From JAICYJ01 sp035695105 (GTDB lineage: Bacteria > Actinomycetota > Thermoleophilia > Gaiellales > JAICJC01): DNA of 64,000 nt. The stretch covers positions 1 through 64,000 of the forward strand of contig DASSEV010000023.1 of the NCBI GenBank assembly GCA_035695105.1, written 5' to 3'. Below are positions 16,638 through 24,838 of the stretch, in pieces; position 1 is the stretch's first letter; each line of letters starts with the position of its first letter. Below the pieces are notes generated by a model. That model worked only from the letters and a program-made list of their open reading frames with translations, was not told the origin of the DNA and did not search any database. The position numbers and the translations under genes were made by a program.

Positions 16638-17968
16638 GATGCCGGCGACGGTTGCAGCGTCCCTGCGCGGCTTCGCGCCCGGGCCGGCGCGAACAGCGCC
16701 GCGCCGGTCACGACCAGCAGGAGCACCACGTAGAAGTATTCGAAGCCCATGGTCAGGTAGAAGAAGTTGGCGGCCACGGTGCCGATCACGGCTGCGGCCA
16801 GCCCGGCGCCGAGCAGCTGCCGGTACGGATCCTCGGCGCGCCGCATGAGAAGGACGTTGGCGATGATCCAGCCGAGGAACACGAGGTACAGCGCGAGCCC
16901 GACCACGCCCGTCTCCACCAGCGTCGCCACCCAGAAGCTGTGCGGCCCGAAGTCCACCTTGCCGGTCAGGAACTGGTAGAAGACGGCGAAGGTGTTGTAG
17001 CCGCGGCCGAACAGCGGGTGCGGCATCAACGCGGGCTCGACGAGCGAGTAGAACTCGAAGTGCGTCTGCACGCCGTGCCCCTGGACGTTCGTGCGCGAGG
17101 CGATCACGGTGCGCACGAAGCTGGACGACGCGTAGAGCACGGCGAACAGCGCCAGCGGCACGGCCGCCGCGATCGCCAGGGTGCGCAGCCGCGGTAACCG
17201 AGGCAGGATCGTCGGCGCGAGCACGCAGAGGCCGACGATGTCGCCGAGGGCCGCGCTGCGGGACAGCGTCAGCGTCTGCACGATGAAGAGGAACGCGAGC
17301 AGGAACCCCAGCCTGCGGTTCGCCTTACGGTCGCTGAGGTAGATCGGCAGCAGCAGCAGGAGCGGCACGCACAGCATCACGCCGAGGTGGTTCGGGTCAC
17401 CCGTGAGCGCGTTGATGCGGTAGATGTTCTGCGAGCCGCCGATCTGCCCGTAGACATTGATCCCGTTGGACTTGCCCTGCCCGGCCGTGAGCGGCGCGAC
17501 GACCAGCCGGTCGAGGTTGATCCCCGCTCCGACCACGAGGATCAGCTGCAGCGCCCCATAGGCCGCGTTCACCACGATCCCGTAGATGAACCACCGCAGC
17601 GCGCGGTCGAACAGGCCCGCGCCGCGGCGCAGGATGTGGGCGGTGGCGGCCACGAGGAAGGCGAAGTGCACGAGCCAGGTGGCGACGCCCTTTGCCCAGA
17701 ACGAGAGATCCGCCTTGGTCGCGAGGTCGAAGTAGCCGGCCAGGTAAACGGCGAAGAAGGCCAGCATGAACCCGGCCAGCGTTGCACAGACGTGTGGCAT
17801 TGAATCGTCGCGGCGCTGGAGCCGCGCGACCACCCAGGCCGCCACGAAGGCGGTGCACGTGATGTTCGTGATCAGGAGCTGCAGCCCGCCGGCCTGCCAC
17901 TGGATCTTCTCCAGCGTCTGGACGAACAGGGTGAAGAGCAGGATCCGGTCGAGCGTGCGGTCGCTCAT
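16634..17968 (-). CDS. O-antigen ligase/polymerase-like membrane protein (Wzy/WaaL type)
   Basis: A 444-residue polytopic membrane protein with about a dozen hydrophobic segments. A large extracytoplasmic loop in the second half contains the partially conserved PLFGRGYNTF...GPHSFWVATLVETGVVGL pattern; the His and Gly-rich turn are the family hallmark. It either polymerises lipid-linked repeat units or ligates them to an acceptor. It heads the operon with the propeller and sulfotransferase (overlapping stop and start). Divergent from the ATL gene at 18030. Confidence 0.87.
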   Translation of the reverse strand: MSDRTLDRILLFTLFVQTLEKIQWQAGGLQLLITNITCTAFVAAWVVARLQRRDDSMPHVCATLAGFMLAFFAVYLAGYFDLATKADLSFWAKGVATWLVHFAFLVAATAHILRRGAGLFDRALRWFIYGIVVNAAYGALQLILVVGAGINLDRLVVAPLTAGQGKSNGINVYGQIGGSQNIYRINALTGDPNHLGVMLCVPLLLLLPIYLSDRKANRRLGFLLAFLFIVQTLTLSRSAALGDIVGLCVLAPTILPRLPRLRTLAIAAAVPLALFAVLYASSSFVRTVIASRTNVQGHGVQTHFEFYSLVEPALMPHPLFGRGYNTFAVFYQFLTGKVDFGPHSFWVATLVETGVVGLALYLVFLGWIIANVLLMRRAEDPYRQLLGAGLAAAVIGTVAANFFYLTMGFEYFYVVLLLVVTGAALFAPARARSRAGTLQPSPAS

Positions 17969-18029
17969 CCGTCGCAGTCTAGGGTCGTGCGCCGGCGCGG
18001 CGCGTCATCGCGGTCTCTACCATCGCGTC

Positions 18030-18386
18030 GTGGAGATCCCCGCAGGATTCCGCGTCGTCGAGGCTACGACCCCGTTCGAGCACGAGGTCGCCGCGCTCGT
18101 CCGAAGCATCCCGCCGGGGTCGGTGGCGAGCTACGGGCGAATCGCCGACTGGCTGGGCCGGCCGGAGGCGGCGCGTGCCGTCGGCGGGGCGCTGGCGCGG
18201 TCGGGCGGCGCCGTGCCGGCCCATCGCGTGGTCAATGCGGCCGGGCGGCTGGCGCCGGGGTGGGAGCGTGAGCAGGCGGAGCTGCTGCGCACGGAGGGCG
18301 TCAGGGTGCGGCGGGGGCATGTGACCCCGCCGGTCCCGTGGTGGGCCGGGCCTGGAGAAACGCCAGGGCGGCGATCAGCGCCGTGA
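18030..18386 (+). CDS. Alkyltransferase-like (ATL) DNA-binding protein
   Basis: A 118-residue protein with the helix-turn-helix fold of O6-alkylguanine-DNA alkyltransferases: IPPGSVASYGRIADWLGRPEAARAVGGAL, then PAHRVVNAAGRLAPGW. The active-site PCHR of true alkyltransferases reads PAHR here (Ala64), so it cannot accept alkyl groups. ATL proteins instead bind O6-alkylguanine and recruit nucleotide excision repair. GTG at 18030 is the start that begins at the fold. Its last 86 nt run over the 3' end of the convergent ligase-like gene, an unusual but intact overlap. Confidence 0.87.
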   Translation: MEIPAGFRVVEATTPFEHEVAALVRSIPPGSVASYGRIADWLGRPEAARAVGGALARSGGAVPAHRVVNAAGRLAPGWEREQAELLRTEGVRVRRGHVTPPVPWWAGPGETPGRRSAP

Positions 18387-19758
18387 GGATCCACGAGGCC
18401 GGATCCTCGAAGTACGCGTTGTAGAACAGCGAGCTCGCGAGCACCGCGGCGAGCGCAGCGGCGAGCACCAGCCGCAGATCCCGATCCGGTCCCGCCCGGA
18501 GCGCCGCCCATGCGATCGAGGCGATAAGCGCCAGGTACGCCGCCAGGCCGATCGGCCCGAGCTCGGCGAGCACCGTCAGCGGCGTCGTGTGGGAGGCGGC
18601 GGTCTTCGTGCGTCCCGGGTGCGCGGTTCCGGCCAGCGCGGCGCGGGCGAACCCGCCCAGCCCGGCGCCATCGAGCGGGTGGTGGCGGATCACGCGCCAG
18701 CCGTCCTCGACCAGCCGGGAGCGTCCGCTGGTCACCTGGCGCGTCGAGCTGCCGTGCGATGAGACGACCAGGCCGGCCGCGCCCACCAGCACGACCACCA
18801 CGGCGAGCGCGATCACCAGGCGGCGGGGCCAGATGGTGGCGCCGAGGAACGCCGCGCCGGCCGCGAGCGCGAGCAGGCTCGACTGCGAGTAGGCGAGGTA
18901 CTGGCCCGCGAACAGCACGGCGACCAGGAGCAGGAGCGGGACGGTGATCCGCCGGTAGACCATCACGCCCAGCAGGAGCACGATGGTCACGGCCATGAAC
19001 CGCCCGTAGATGCTCGCGTCGTAGAACAGCGAGTTGACCCGGAAGAACGCGCCGTACTCGTTGCCGACCATGATCTTGTGGTTCCAGAACAGGTGCTTGC
19101 TGTGGTGCTGCCAGAACGCCACGGCTGCGAAGAGCAGCCCCAGTGCCACCTGGACGCCGAGCATCCACCGCAGCTGGCGCTCGGTCGGACGGATCGCGGC
19201 CAGGCGGGCCAGCAGGAACCCGAACGGCAGGTAGAAGAAGAGCATCTCCACGGCTCCCTGCCGCCCGTCCGCGGTCCAGAGCAGCGATAGTGCGCCCCAG
19301 CCGATCAGCGCGGCGGCTGCCCAGCCGACCGGGCCAAGCGCGGGGGGCCGCTCGCTTCCCGTCACCAGCTCGTAGGCGGCAGCTGCGGCCATCGCCAGCA
19401 CGACGGCGTAGAGCGGCACCAGCAGGTTGGCCTGCTCGCCGCCGGCGTGCAGCGGTATCCGCGCCGGGGCCGCCGCGACCACCGCCAGCAGGGTGAGTGT
19501 CGTGTAGCGGTGGGCGATCATCGCGCCCGCGGCGAGGGCGATCAGCCCGCCCGCGAGCCCGACCGCCGCCAGCGCCGGCCGGTTGGTCGCGTCGACCCGG
19601 ATCTTGGCGACCGGGGAGTGCAGCAGGTCTCCCGCCAGGATCGCGCCGCCGGCGGCCCAGGCCGCAAACGCGGCCGCCCGGACGCGTCGGTCGGTCGAGA
19701 TCAGCAGCCCGGCCAGACCGGCAGCGGCGATGATCGAGCCGAGCGCGGTGCCGCTCAC
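18301..19758 (-). CDS. Second O-antigen ligase/polymerase-like membrane protein
   Basis: A 485-residue, very hydrophobic protein with about 12 membrane helices and the ligase/polymerase loop near the C-terminal third (HPLDGAGLGGFARAAL, then KTAASHTTPLTVLAELGPIGL). This HxxxL-x-ELGxxG pattern recurs in Wzy/WaaL families. Two such proteins within 3 kb suggest separate polymerase and ligase functions or two glycans. Its start overlaps the stop of the FlgD-like gene by 4 nt. Confidence 0.85.
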   Translation of the reverse strand: MSGTALGSIIAAAGLAGLLISTDRRVRAAAFAAWAAGGAILAGDLLHSPVAKIRVDATNRPALAAVGLAGGLIALAAGAMIAHRYTTLTLLAVVAAAPARIPLHAGGEQANLLVPLYAVVLAMAAAAAYELVTGSERPPALGPVGWAAAALIGWGALSLLWTADGRQGAVEMLFFYLPFGFLLARLAAIRPTERQLRWMLGVQVALGLLFAAVAFWQHHSKHLFWNHKIMVGNEYGAFFRVNSLFYDASIYGRFMAVTIVLLLGVMVYRRITVPLLLLVAVLFAGQYLAYSQSSLLALAAGAAFLGATIWPRRLVIALAVVVVLVGAAGLVVSSHGSSTRQVTSGRSRLVEDGWRVIRHHPLDGAGLGGFARAALAGTAHPGRTKTAASHTTPLTVLAELGPIGLAAYLALIASIAWAALRAGPDRDLRLVLAAALAAVLASSLFYNAYFEDPASWILTALIAALAFLQARPTTGPAGSHAPAAP

Positions 19759-20429
19759 GGCAGGGTCACCGTCACCTGCGGCGGGTTCGGGGTGCGGTTG
19801 CCGGCCTGGTCGACCGCCACGATCTCGATCGTGGCCGCGCCCGGGCCGACCGCGTCGATCCGGAAGTGGGCGACCCGCGGGATCACGCGCCGCTTGTGCA
19901 CGAGCAGCGCTCCGTGCCGGTAGACGTAGAGCTCCGCATGCAGCGGCCCGCCCGACCGCGTGTAGTGGACGGAGACCACGGCGGTGCCGATGTGCACCTT
20001 GCCGATGGTGACCTGGGGCGGCTGGGTGTCGACCACGATCGGGTCGGGGATGGTCACCTCACGTCCGTTGCCGAGGCTGACTCGAAGGTGATAGATGCCG
20101 TCCGAGACGACGGCGCCCGAGCTGTCCGTGCCGTCCCAGACCACCCTGACGCGGCCCTTGGGAAACGGGTGGTCGGCGAGCGTGCGCACGAGGCTGCCGT
20201 CCGTTCGCACGATCGCCAGCTGCAGATGCTGCGCCTCGCGCAGCGTGAAGTGCATGCGGGCAACCGCGCGGCAGCCGGGGTCCTGGCACCCGGGCGAGAA
20301 GTATGACCGTACGTGAGGATGCGCCACCGGCGAGTGGCGCAGCTTGAGCTGCTCCGCGCGAAGGAAGGCCGCGGCGCTCGCGGCGATGATGACCAGCAGG
20401 AGCGCGGTCGCGGCTCGGTGATGGCTCAC
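19755..20429 (-). CDS. Secreted FlgD-like Ig-domain protein
   Basis: A 224-residue protein with an N-terminal hydrophobic signal or anchor (residues 6-22) and an extracytoplasmic part of two beta-sandwich stretches. The first has the FlgD-type pattern LVRTLADHPFPKGRVRVVWDGTD...GIYHLRVSL; the second resembles an Ig-like domain ending AVDQAGNRTPNPPQVTV. A CQDPGC pair may form a disulfide. It precedes and overlaps the ligase-like gene, so it probably works at the cell surface with the glycan. The GTG start lies inside a strong hairpin (see 20424-20458). Confidence 0.75.
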   Translation of the reverse strand: MSHHRAATALLLVIIAASAAAFLRAEQLKLRHSPVAHPHVRSYFSPGCQDPGCRAVARMHFTLREAQHLQLAIVRTDGSLVRTLADHPFPKGRVRVVWDGTDSSGAVVSDGIYHLRVSLGNGREVTIPDPIVVDTQPPQVTIGKVHIGTAVVSVHYTRSGGPLHAELYVYRHGALLVHKRRVIPRVAHFRIDAVGPGAATIEIVAVDQAGNRTPNPPQVTVTLP

Positions 20430-20458
20430 GGCGCGCCGATTGTAGGCGCGCCGTGAGC
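20424..20458. terminator. Perfect 14-bp hairpin containing the FlgD-like start codon
   Basis: GCTCACGGCGCGCC (20424-20437) and GGCGCGCCGTGAGC (20445-20458) are exact reverse complements around a 7-nt loop. It follows the tauE-like stop on the minus strand by 13 nt, so it probably terminates that transcript. The GTG start of the next gene (20427-20429) lies inside the downstream arm. Confidence 0.72.
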
Positions 20459-20471
20459 GAATACCACGCCG

Positions 20472-21374
20472 CTAGGCGGCCGGAGACCGCTGCGCCGCCG
20501 CCTGCACCCGCGCGCCGCGGGTGAGGTAGAGGGCGCCGATGGCGACCACCACGACCGCACCGACGACGTACCACATCGGAGCGGCATCGAGCGTCTTCAG
20601 GCCGGAAGCGCCGAGCACGATGGCGATGCCGCCGCGCAGCAGCCGCTCCGGCGCCCGGTGCGTGAAGTGCGACCCGATCAGGATGCCGGGGATGGAGCCG
20701 ATCAGGATCGAGGCGACGACGCTGAAGTTCGGCGTGCCGAACGCGATCGTGGCGAGACCCGCAGCGATCGTGACGAGCATCGCGTGGAACAGGTCGGTGC
20801 CGACGACGCGGCGGGCGCTGAGCGGGAAGAGGGTGACCAGAGCGATGCCGAAGAACACGCCGGATCCGACCGAGGTGAGGCCGAGGATGAAGCCGAAGAC
20901 GACGCCGATGGCAACGGCGAGGGTCTTGTGATAGCCGGTGAGCTCACCGTCGGTGGGCAGCCGGCCGGCGTCCCAGATGCCGGGAATCGTGATGAACGTG
21001 CGGGCTGCGACGACGATCGCCACCAGGACGAGGATGCCGCCGATCAGGTCGAGCAGCACGGTGTTCACGTCGACCCCGATGCGCGGAAAGATCTCGTAGA
21101 GGGTGAACACGCCGAGGATCGCCGCGGGAACGCTGCCGGCGCCCATCCACAGGCCCAGCTCGCGGTTCACGTTCTTGAGCTGGTGATGCCGGGCCGCGCC
21201 GAACACCTTTGTGATCGCTGCGTAGATCAGGTCGCTGCCGACGGCCGTGGTCGGCGGGATCCCGAACACGGAGATCAGGATCGGCGTCATCAGCGACCCG
21301 GCCCCCATCCCCGTCAAGCCCACCAGAATGCCGACGGCGAGCCCGGCTGCGATCATTCCCGCGTTGATGTCCAT
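20472..21374 (-). CDS. TauE/SafE family sulfite/sulfonate exporter
   Basis: A 300-residue membrane protein with 7-8 hydrophobic helices and the two TauE/SafE half-repeats. The first begins with GLTGMGAGSLMTPILISVFGIPPTTAVGSDL, the second with GLTSVGSGVFFGIALVTLF and VVGTDLFHA. The family moves sulfite, sulfoacetate, taurine-related sulfonates or other anions. It lies directly downstream of the sulfate-activation operon, after a terminator, with its own promoter and palindrome. Export of sulfite or a sulfonate product is the natural reading, but direction and substrate are inferred. Confidence 0.88.
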   Translation of the reverse strand: MDINAGMIAAGLAVGILVGLTGMGAGSLMTPILISVFGIPPTTAVGSDLIYAAITKVFGAARHHQLKNVNRELGLWMGAGSVPAAILGVFTLYEIFPRIGVDVNTVLLDLIGGILVLVAIVVAARTFITIPGIWDAGRLPTDGELTGYHKTLAVAIGVVFGFILGLTSVGSGVFFGIALVTLFPLSARRVVGTDLFHAMLVTIAAGLATIAFGTPNFSVVASILIGSIPGILIGSHFTHRAPERLLRGGIAIVLGASGLKTLDAAPMWYVVGAVVVVAIGALYLTRGARVQAAAQRSPAA

Positions 21375-21409
21375 GCCCTAGTGCCCTCCCGTAGAACGCA
21401 ATTCACGCC

Positions 21410-21447
21410 TAGTCCGACTAGTCTAAGCGATTTAGTGGAGAATGCAA
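21410..21447 (-). promoter_or_regulatory. Promoter with overlapping palindromic operator upstream of the tauE-like gene
   Basis: On the minus strand a -35-like TTGCAT (21447-21442) and a -10-like TAGACT (21425-21420) are 16 nt apart. Directly after the -10 lies the odd palindrome TAGTCCGACTA (21420-21410), covering the expected transcription start, where a repressor would block initiation. The half-site GACT/AGTC resembles those of Rrf2/IscR-type regulators. Elements were found by eye; the regulator is not in the window as far as I can tell. Confidence 0.45.
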
Positions 21448-21531
21448 CCCCAAGTTGCCAGATTCCCGCCACGGTGGATGCGGAAACAGGAACCGGGGAC
21501 CCGGTGCCAGCCGCCTGGTGCAGAACCCAAA

Positions 21532-21563
21532 CGAGGGGCCGGACCGGACGGCCCGACCCCTCG
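21532..21563 (-). terminator. Terminator after the sulfate-activation operon
   Basis: Just past the sat stop the minus strand reads CGAGGGGTCGG...CCGGCCCCTCG (21563-21532), a GC-rich stem with one G-T pair, followed by TTTGGGTT. It separates the eight-gene operon from the tauE-like gene, which then needs its own promoter or read-through. Confidence 0.7.
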
Positions 21564-21574
21564 CGCACAACCGG

Positions 21575-22744
21575 CTACTGCTGGCGGTAGGCCTCGATCA
21601 GCACCTGGGCGACCTCCGGGCGGGAGAACTCGACCGGCGGCACCTCGCCGTTGCCGAGCATCTCGCGCACCTTGGTGCCCGAGAGGAAGACATGGTGGTC
21701 CGCATCGTGCGGGCACGTCTTGTTGGAGGCCATGTTGCCGCACGTCCTGCAGAAGAACGTGTGGTCGAAGAACATCGGCTCGATGTCGAGCTCGTGCGAC
21801 TGGAACTCGTCGAAGATGTGATGCGCGTCGTACGTGCCGTAGTACGACCCCACGCCGGCGTGGTCGCGCCCGACGATGAAGTGCGAGCAGCCGTAGTTCT
21901 TGCGGCAGATCGCGTGCCAGACCGCCTCGCGAGGGCCGGCGTAGCGCATCGCGGCCGGGAACACGCTGAGCAGCGTGCGGTCGGCCGGGTAGTACTTCTC
22001 GAGCAGCACCTGGTAGCAGCGCATCCGCACGTCGGCCGGGATGTCGTCGCCCTTGGTCTTGCCGACCAGCGGGTGCAGCAGCAGGCCGTCGACGGTCTCC
22101 AGCGCGCACTTCTGGATGTACTCGTGCGCCCGGTGCACCGGGTTCCGGGTCTGGAAGCCGACAACCCGCGACCAGCCACGCTCGGCGAACGCTGCCCGCG
22201 TCTCCTTCGGGTCGAGGTGGTGCGACGGGAACGCCGGATCGGGTCGCTTGAAGACCGTCACCGGGCCGCCCACCAGGGTCGGCCCCTCGGCGTAGATCTG
22301 CGCCACGCCGGGGTGCGCGTCCTCGGTGGTGCGATAGGTCTTGGCCGCCTCGTTCTCGCGGTCGACGGTGTAGACCTCCTCGACATCCAGCACGGCGAGC
22401 AGCTCGCCCTCAGCGCTCTCGAGCGCCACGCGGTCGCCGCTCGGGGCCTCGGGCACCGACAGCGTCACGGGGAGCGCCCATGGCAGGCCGTTGGCCAGGT
22501 GCATCGACTCGACCGATGCGTCGTAGTCCGCCCGGGTCATGAACCCGGTGAGCGGGGACAGCGCGCCCGAGGCGATCATGTCGAGGTCGGCGGTCTGCTT
22601 CTCGCTCATCCGCACACGGGGCAGCGAGGCGGCTTGCTCCGCCAGCGAGGAGGCTTCGTCGCCGGTCACCGTGCGGTCGATCAGCTCACCGCCGTGGGGC
22701 GCGATGACGCCCTTCCCGGCCTTCGTCGTCGTGGCGTCCACCAT
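21575..22744 (-). CDS. sat: Sulfate adenylyltransferase (ATP sulfurylase, homo-oligomeric type)
   Basis: A 389-residue ATP sulfurylase making APS from sulfate and ATP. Visible: GALSPLTGFM, the active-site QTRNPVHRAHE loop, VGRDHAGVGSYYGTYDAH, and a zinc-binding FFCRTCGNMASNKTCPH near the C-terminus, as in single-subunit bacterial and archaeal enzymes rather than CysDN. ATG at 22744 shares one base with the cysC stop. The order comA-cysH-cysC-sat in overlapping frames argues for a common product stream. Cytoplasmic. Confidence 0.96.
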   Translation of the reverse strand: MVDATTTKAGKGVIAPHGGELIDRTVTGDEASSLAEQAASLPRVRMSEKQTADLDMIASGALSPLTGFMTRADYDASVESMHLANGLPWALPVTLSVPEAPSGDRVALESAEGELLAVLDVEEVYTVDRENEAAKTYRTTEDAHPGVAQIYAEGPTLVGGPVTVFKRPDPAFPSHHLDPKETRAAFAERGWSRVVGFQTRNPVHRAHEYIQKCALETVDGLLLHPLVGKTKGDDIPADVRMRCYQVLLEKYYPADRTLLSVFPAAMRYAGPREAVWHAICRKNYGCSHFIVGRDHAGVGSYYGTYDAHHIFDEFQSHELDIEPMFFDHTFFCRTCGNMASNKTCPHDADHHVFLSGTKVREMLGNGEVPPVEFSRPEVAQVLIEAYRQQ

Positions 22745-23307
22745 CAGGCGACGGCCTCCTCGGCCTCGCGCGCCAGGAACCCGAGCTCCTCGAGGCGCTC
22801 GATCACGACCTGCGCCGACTGCTCCGGCGTGCGGCCCTCGGTCTCGACCACGATCTCGGGGTCGCTCGGCGGCTCGTAGGGATCGGAGACGCCCGTGAAC
22901 TCCTTGATCTCGCCGGCGAACGCCTTCGCGTACAGGCCCTTGACGTCGCGCCGCGCGCACTCGTCCAGGGACGTGGCCACGTACACCTCGACGAAGCGGG
23001 CGCCGATCATCTCGCGCACGGCGTCGCGCGTCTCGGCATACGGCGAGATCGCGGCCACGATCACGCCGGCGCCGTGCCGCGTGAGCAGCTTGGAGACGAA
23101 GCCGATGCGGAGGATGTTGGTGTCGCGGTCCTCACGCGAGAACCCGAGGCCCTTGCTCAGGTTCGTGCGGACGACGTCGCCGTCGAGGTGGTCGACGAGG
23201 ATGCCGCGCCGCTCGAGCTCGGGGCCGACGATCTCGGCGATCGTGCTCTTGCCGGCACCGGACAGTCCGGTGAACCAGAGGGTGAATCCATGGTTTTCCT
23301 GTGGCAC
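22744..23307 (-). CDS. cysC: Adenylylsulfate kinase
   Basis: A 187-residue APS kinase (APS to PAPS) with the P-loop FTGLSGAGKST (about residues 10-20), DGDVVRTNLSKGLGFS, and the lid region GVSDPYEPP. Length is typical of a stand-alone CysC. GTG at 23307 was chosen because an AAGGA-like ribosome site lies just upstream and homology starts there; the longer open frame overlaps cysH. PAPS made here could feed CysH or the sulfotransferase at 14399. Confidence 0.95.
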   Translation of the reverse strand: MPQENHGFTLWFTGLSGAGKSTIAEIVGPELERRGILVDHLDGDVVRTNLSKGLGFSREDRDTNILRIGFVSKLLTRHGAGVIVAAISPYAETRDAVREMIGARFVEVYVATSLDECARRDVKGLYAKAFAGEIKEFTGVSDPYEPPSDPEIVVETEGRTPEQSAQVVIERLEELGFLAREAEEAVA

Positions 23308-23354
23308 TTGTGGAGATCCTTTCGCAGTAGTACCTTCTGGCGCTTTGTAGCGCC

Positions 23355-24059
23355 TCAGCTTCCGTGGAGGCCGCACTCCACCTTGCCCGTGCCTCTCCAG
23401 CGGCCGGTCCGCTCGTCCGCGCCCTCCTCCACCGCACTGGTGCAGGGGACGCAGCCGATCGACGGGAATCCGTGGTCGTGCAACGGGTTGTAGGGGATGC
23501 CGTGCCTCCAGATGTAGCGCCATACGTCGCGGTTCGTCCAGTCCACCAGCGGCTGCACCTTCACCACGCCGCGGCGCTCATCTATCTCGATTTTGCGGGC
23601 ATTTTCGCGAGTTGTCGACTGGTCCCGCCGAATACCCGTGATCCAGGCGTCCATACCCTCGAGCGCCTGGCGCAGCGGCGCGACCTTGCGCATCCCGCAG
23701 CAGGCGTCCGGATCGCGCTCCCACAGCCTGTCTCCGTGCACGGCCGCCTGCTCCTCGACCGACAGCTCCGGCTCGATCCGCTCGAACCGGACCGGGTAGC
23801 GCTCGATCAGCTTGCGGCGGGTCTCGTAGGTCTCGCGAAAGAGCAGGCCCGTGTCGAACTCGACCACGCGCACGTCCGGCTCGATCTCGGACAGCATGTG
23901 GACGAGCACGGAGCTCTGCTTCTGCCAGGAACACGTCAGCACCAGCCGCGGGTGGAACAGCTCCACCGCGACGCGAAGCACGTCCTCGGCGCTCCTGTCC
24001 TCGAGGTCGTTCGCGAGGCTCTCGGCCTCGGCCGGGCTGATGGGGAGGATCGTGCTCAC
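23355..24059 (-). CDS. cysH: APS/PAPS reductase, iron-sulfur type
   Basis: A 234-residue reductase giving sulfite from APS or PAPS. The Fe-S form is shown by C120-C121 (DACCGMRK) and C203-C206 (GCVPCTSAV), which together make the CC...CxxC [4Fe-4S] set of adenylylsulfate reductases; the catalytic Cys is C229 in ECGLH. GTG at 24059 overlaps the comA stop by 4 nt. The presence of cysC leaves open whether APS, PAPS or both are used. No sulfite reductase follows, which makes the fate of sulfite the key question for this operon. Confidence 0.94.
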   Translation of the reverse strand: MSTILPISPAEAESLANDLEDRSAEDVLRVAVELFHPRLVLTCSWQKQSSVLVHMLSEIEPDVRVVEFDTGLLFRETYETRRKLIERYPVRFERIEPELSVEEQAAVHGDRLWERDPDACCGMRKVAPLRQALEGMDAWITGIRRDQSTTRENARKIEIDERRGVVKVQPLVDWTNRDVWRYIWRHGIPYNPLHDHGFPSIGCVPCTSAVEEGADERTGRWRGTGKVECGLHGS

Positions 24060-24835
24060 GTGGCGGTGGGGATGTCGCGCAGCAGCAGATGCGGCATGGT
24101 GTCCGAGCGCAGGCCGAGGCGAAGGGTCTCGAGCGGGATCACCTCGTCCGGCGGGATGTTGCCGAGGTTGACCTCGGGCCCGAGGTGGCGGATGAACCAG
24201 GCCTGCTGCTCCTTCTGCGGGGCCTCGAACAGCAGCTGGTCGAGCGGGATCTCGTGGACGATCTCGTCGATCAGGCCGCTTCGCACCTCGCCGGTGCCGC
24301 GGAAGATGCCGGCCGTGCCGGTCTCCCGGGCCTCGGTGATCACCTTCCAGGCGCCCGCCTCCAGCTCCTCGCGGATCCACGCCACCCACTGGTAGGGCGC
24401 GTAGATCGCGTCCTGATCCTTCGACCCCACCTCCGACAGCACCACGAAGTCCTCGGTCAGCGCGCCGATCAGCTCCTGCTTGCTCTCCCGCTCCATCCGC
24501 AGCGTGCCGTCGCTGACCTCGACGTGCGTGAAGCCGTGGCCCTTGCTCCAGCGCTTGAACTCGTCCACCTTGCCGCGGGCGACGGCCGCCTCGAGCAGGG
24601 TGCCGCCGCACATCACGGGCGTGTCGAACGAGCGGTAGAGCTTCACCTTCTCGGTCAGGTTCTGCGTCACGTAGGAGGTGCCCCAGCCCAGCTTGACGAT
24701 GTCGACGTACTCGCCGGCTGTCTCGAACAGCCCGTTCACCTCGGCCAGCGTCATGCCCTTGTCGATCACGTGGGTGAGGCCGCGCTCGCGCGGCTTCGAG
24801 GGGCGCAGCGGGAGTCCCAGGAACTCTTCGACCAT
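24056..24835 (-). CDS. comA: Phosphosulfolactate synthase family protein (ComA-like)
   Basis: A 259-residue protein of the ComA family, which adds sulfite to phosphoenolpyruvate to give (2R)-phospho-3-sulfolactate, the first committed step of coenzyme M synthesis in methanogens. Family features seen: VIDKGMTLAEVNGLFETAGEYVD, VKLGWGTSYV, VMCGGTLLEAA, VEVSDGTLRM and VLSEVGSKD, giving a TIM-barrel pattern of full length. ATG at 24835 lies 3 nt after the fumarase beta stop, and its end overlaps cysH. Sulfite from CysH would be its substrate. The plant homologue HSA32 shows that the family can have other roles, so activity is inferred. Confidence 0.88.
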   Translation of the reverse strand: MVEEFLGLPLRPSKPRERGLTHVIDKGMTLAEVNGLFETAGEYVDIVKLGWGTSYVTQNLTEKVKLYRSFDTPVMCGGTLLEAAVARGKVDEFKRWSKGHGFTHVEVSDGTLRMERESKQELIGALTEDFVVLSEVGSKDQDAIYAPYQWVAWIREELEAGAWKVITEARETGTAGIFRGTGEVRSGLIDEIVHEIPLDQLLFEAPQKEQQAWFIRHLGPEVNLGNIPPDEVIPLETLRLGLRSDTMPHLLLRDIPTAT

Positions 24836-24838
24836 GGC

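Noticed and set aside
21440..21560. A possible SAM-type riboswitch between sat and the tauE-like gene
   Set aside because: The region has GC-rich hairpins, but I could not match it to the conserved cores of known SAM riboswitch classes; a terminator plus a promoter explains it.
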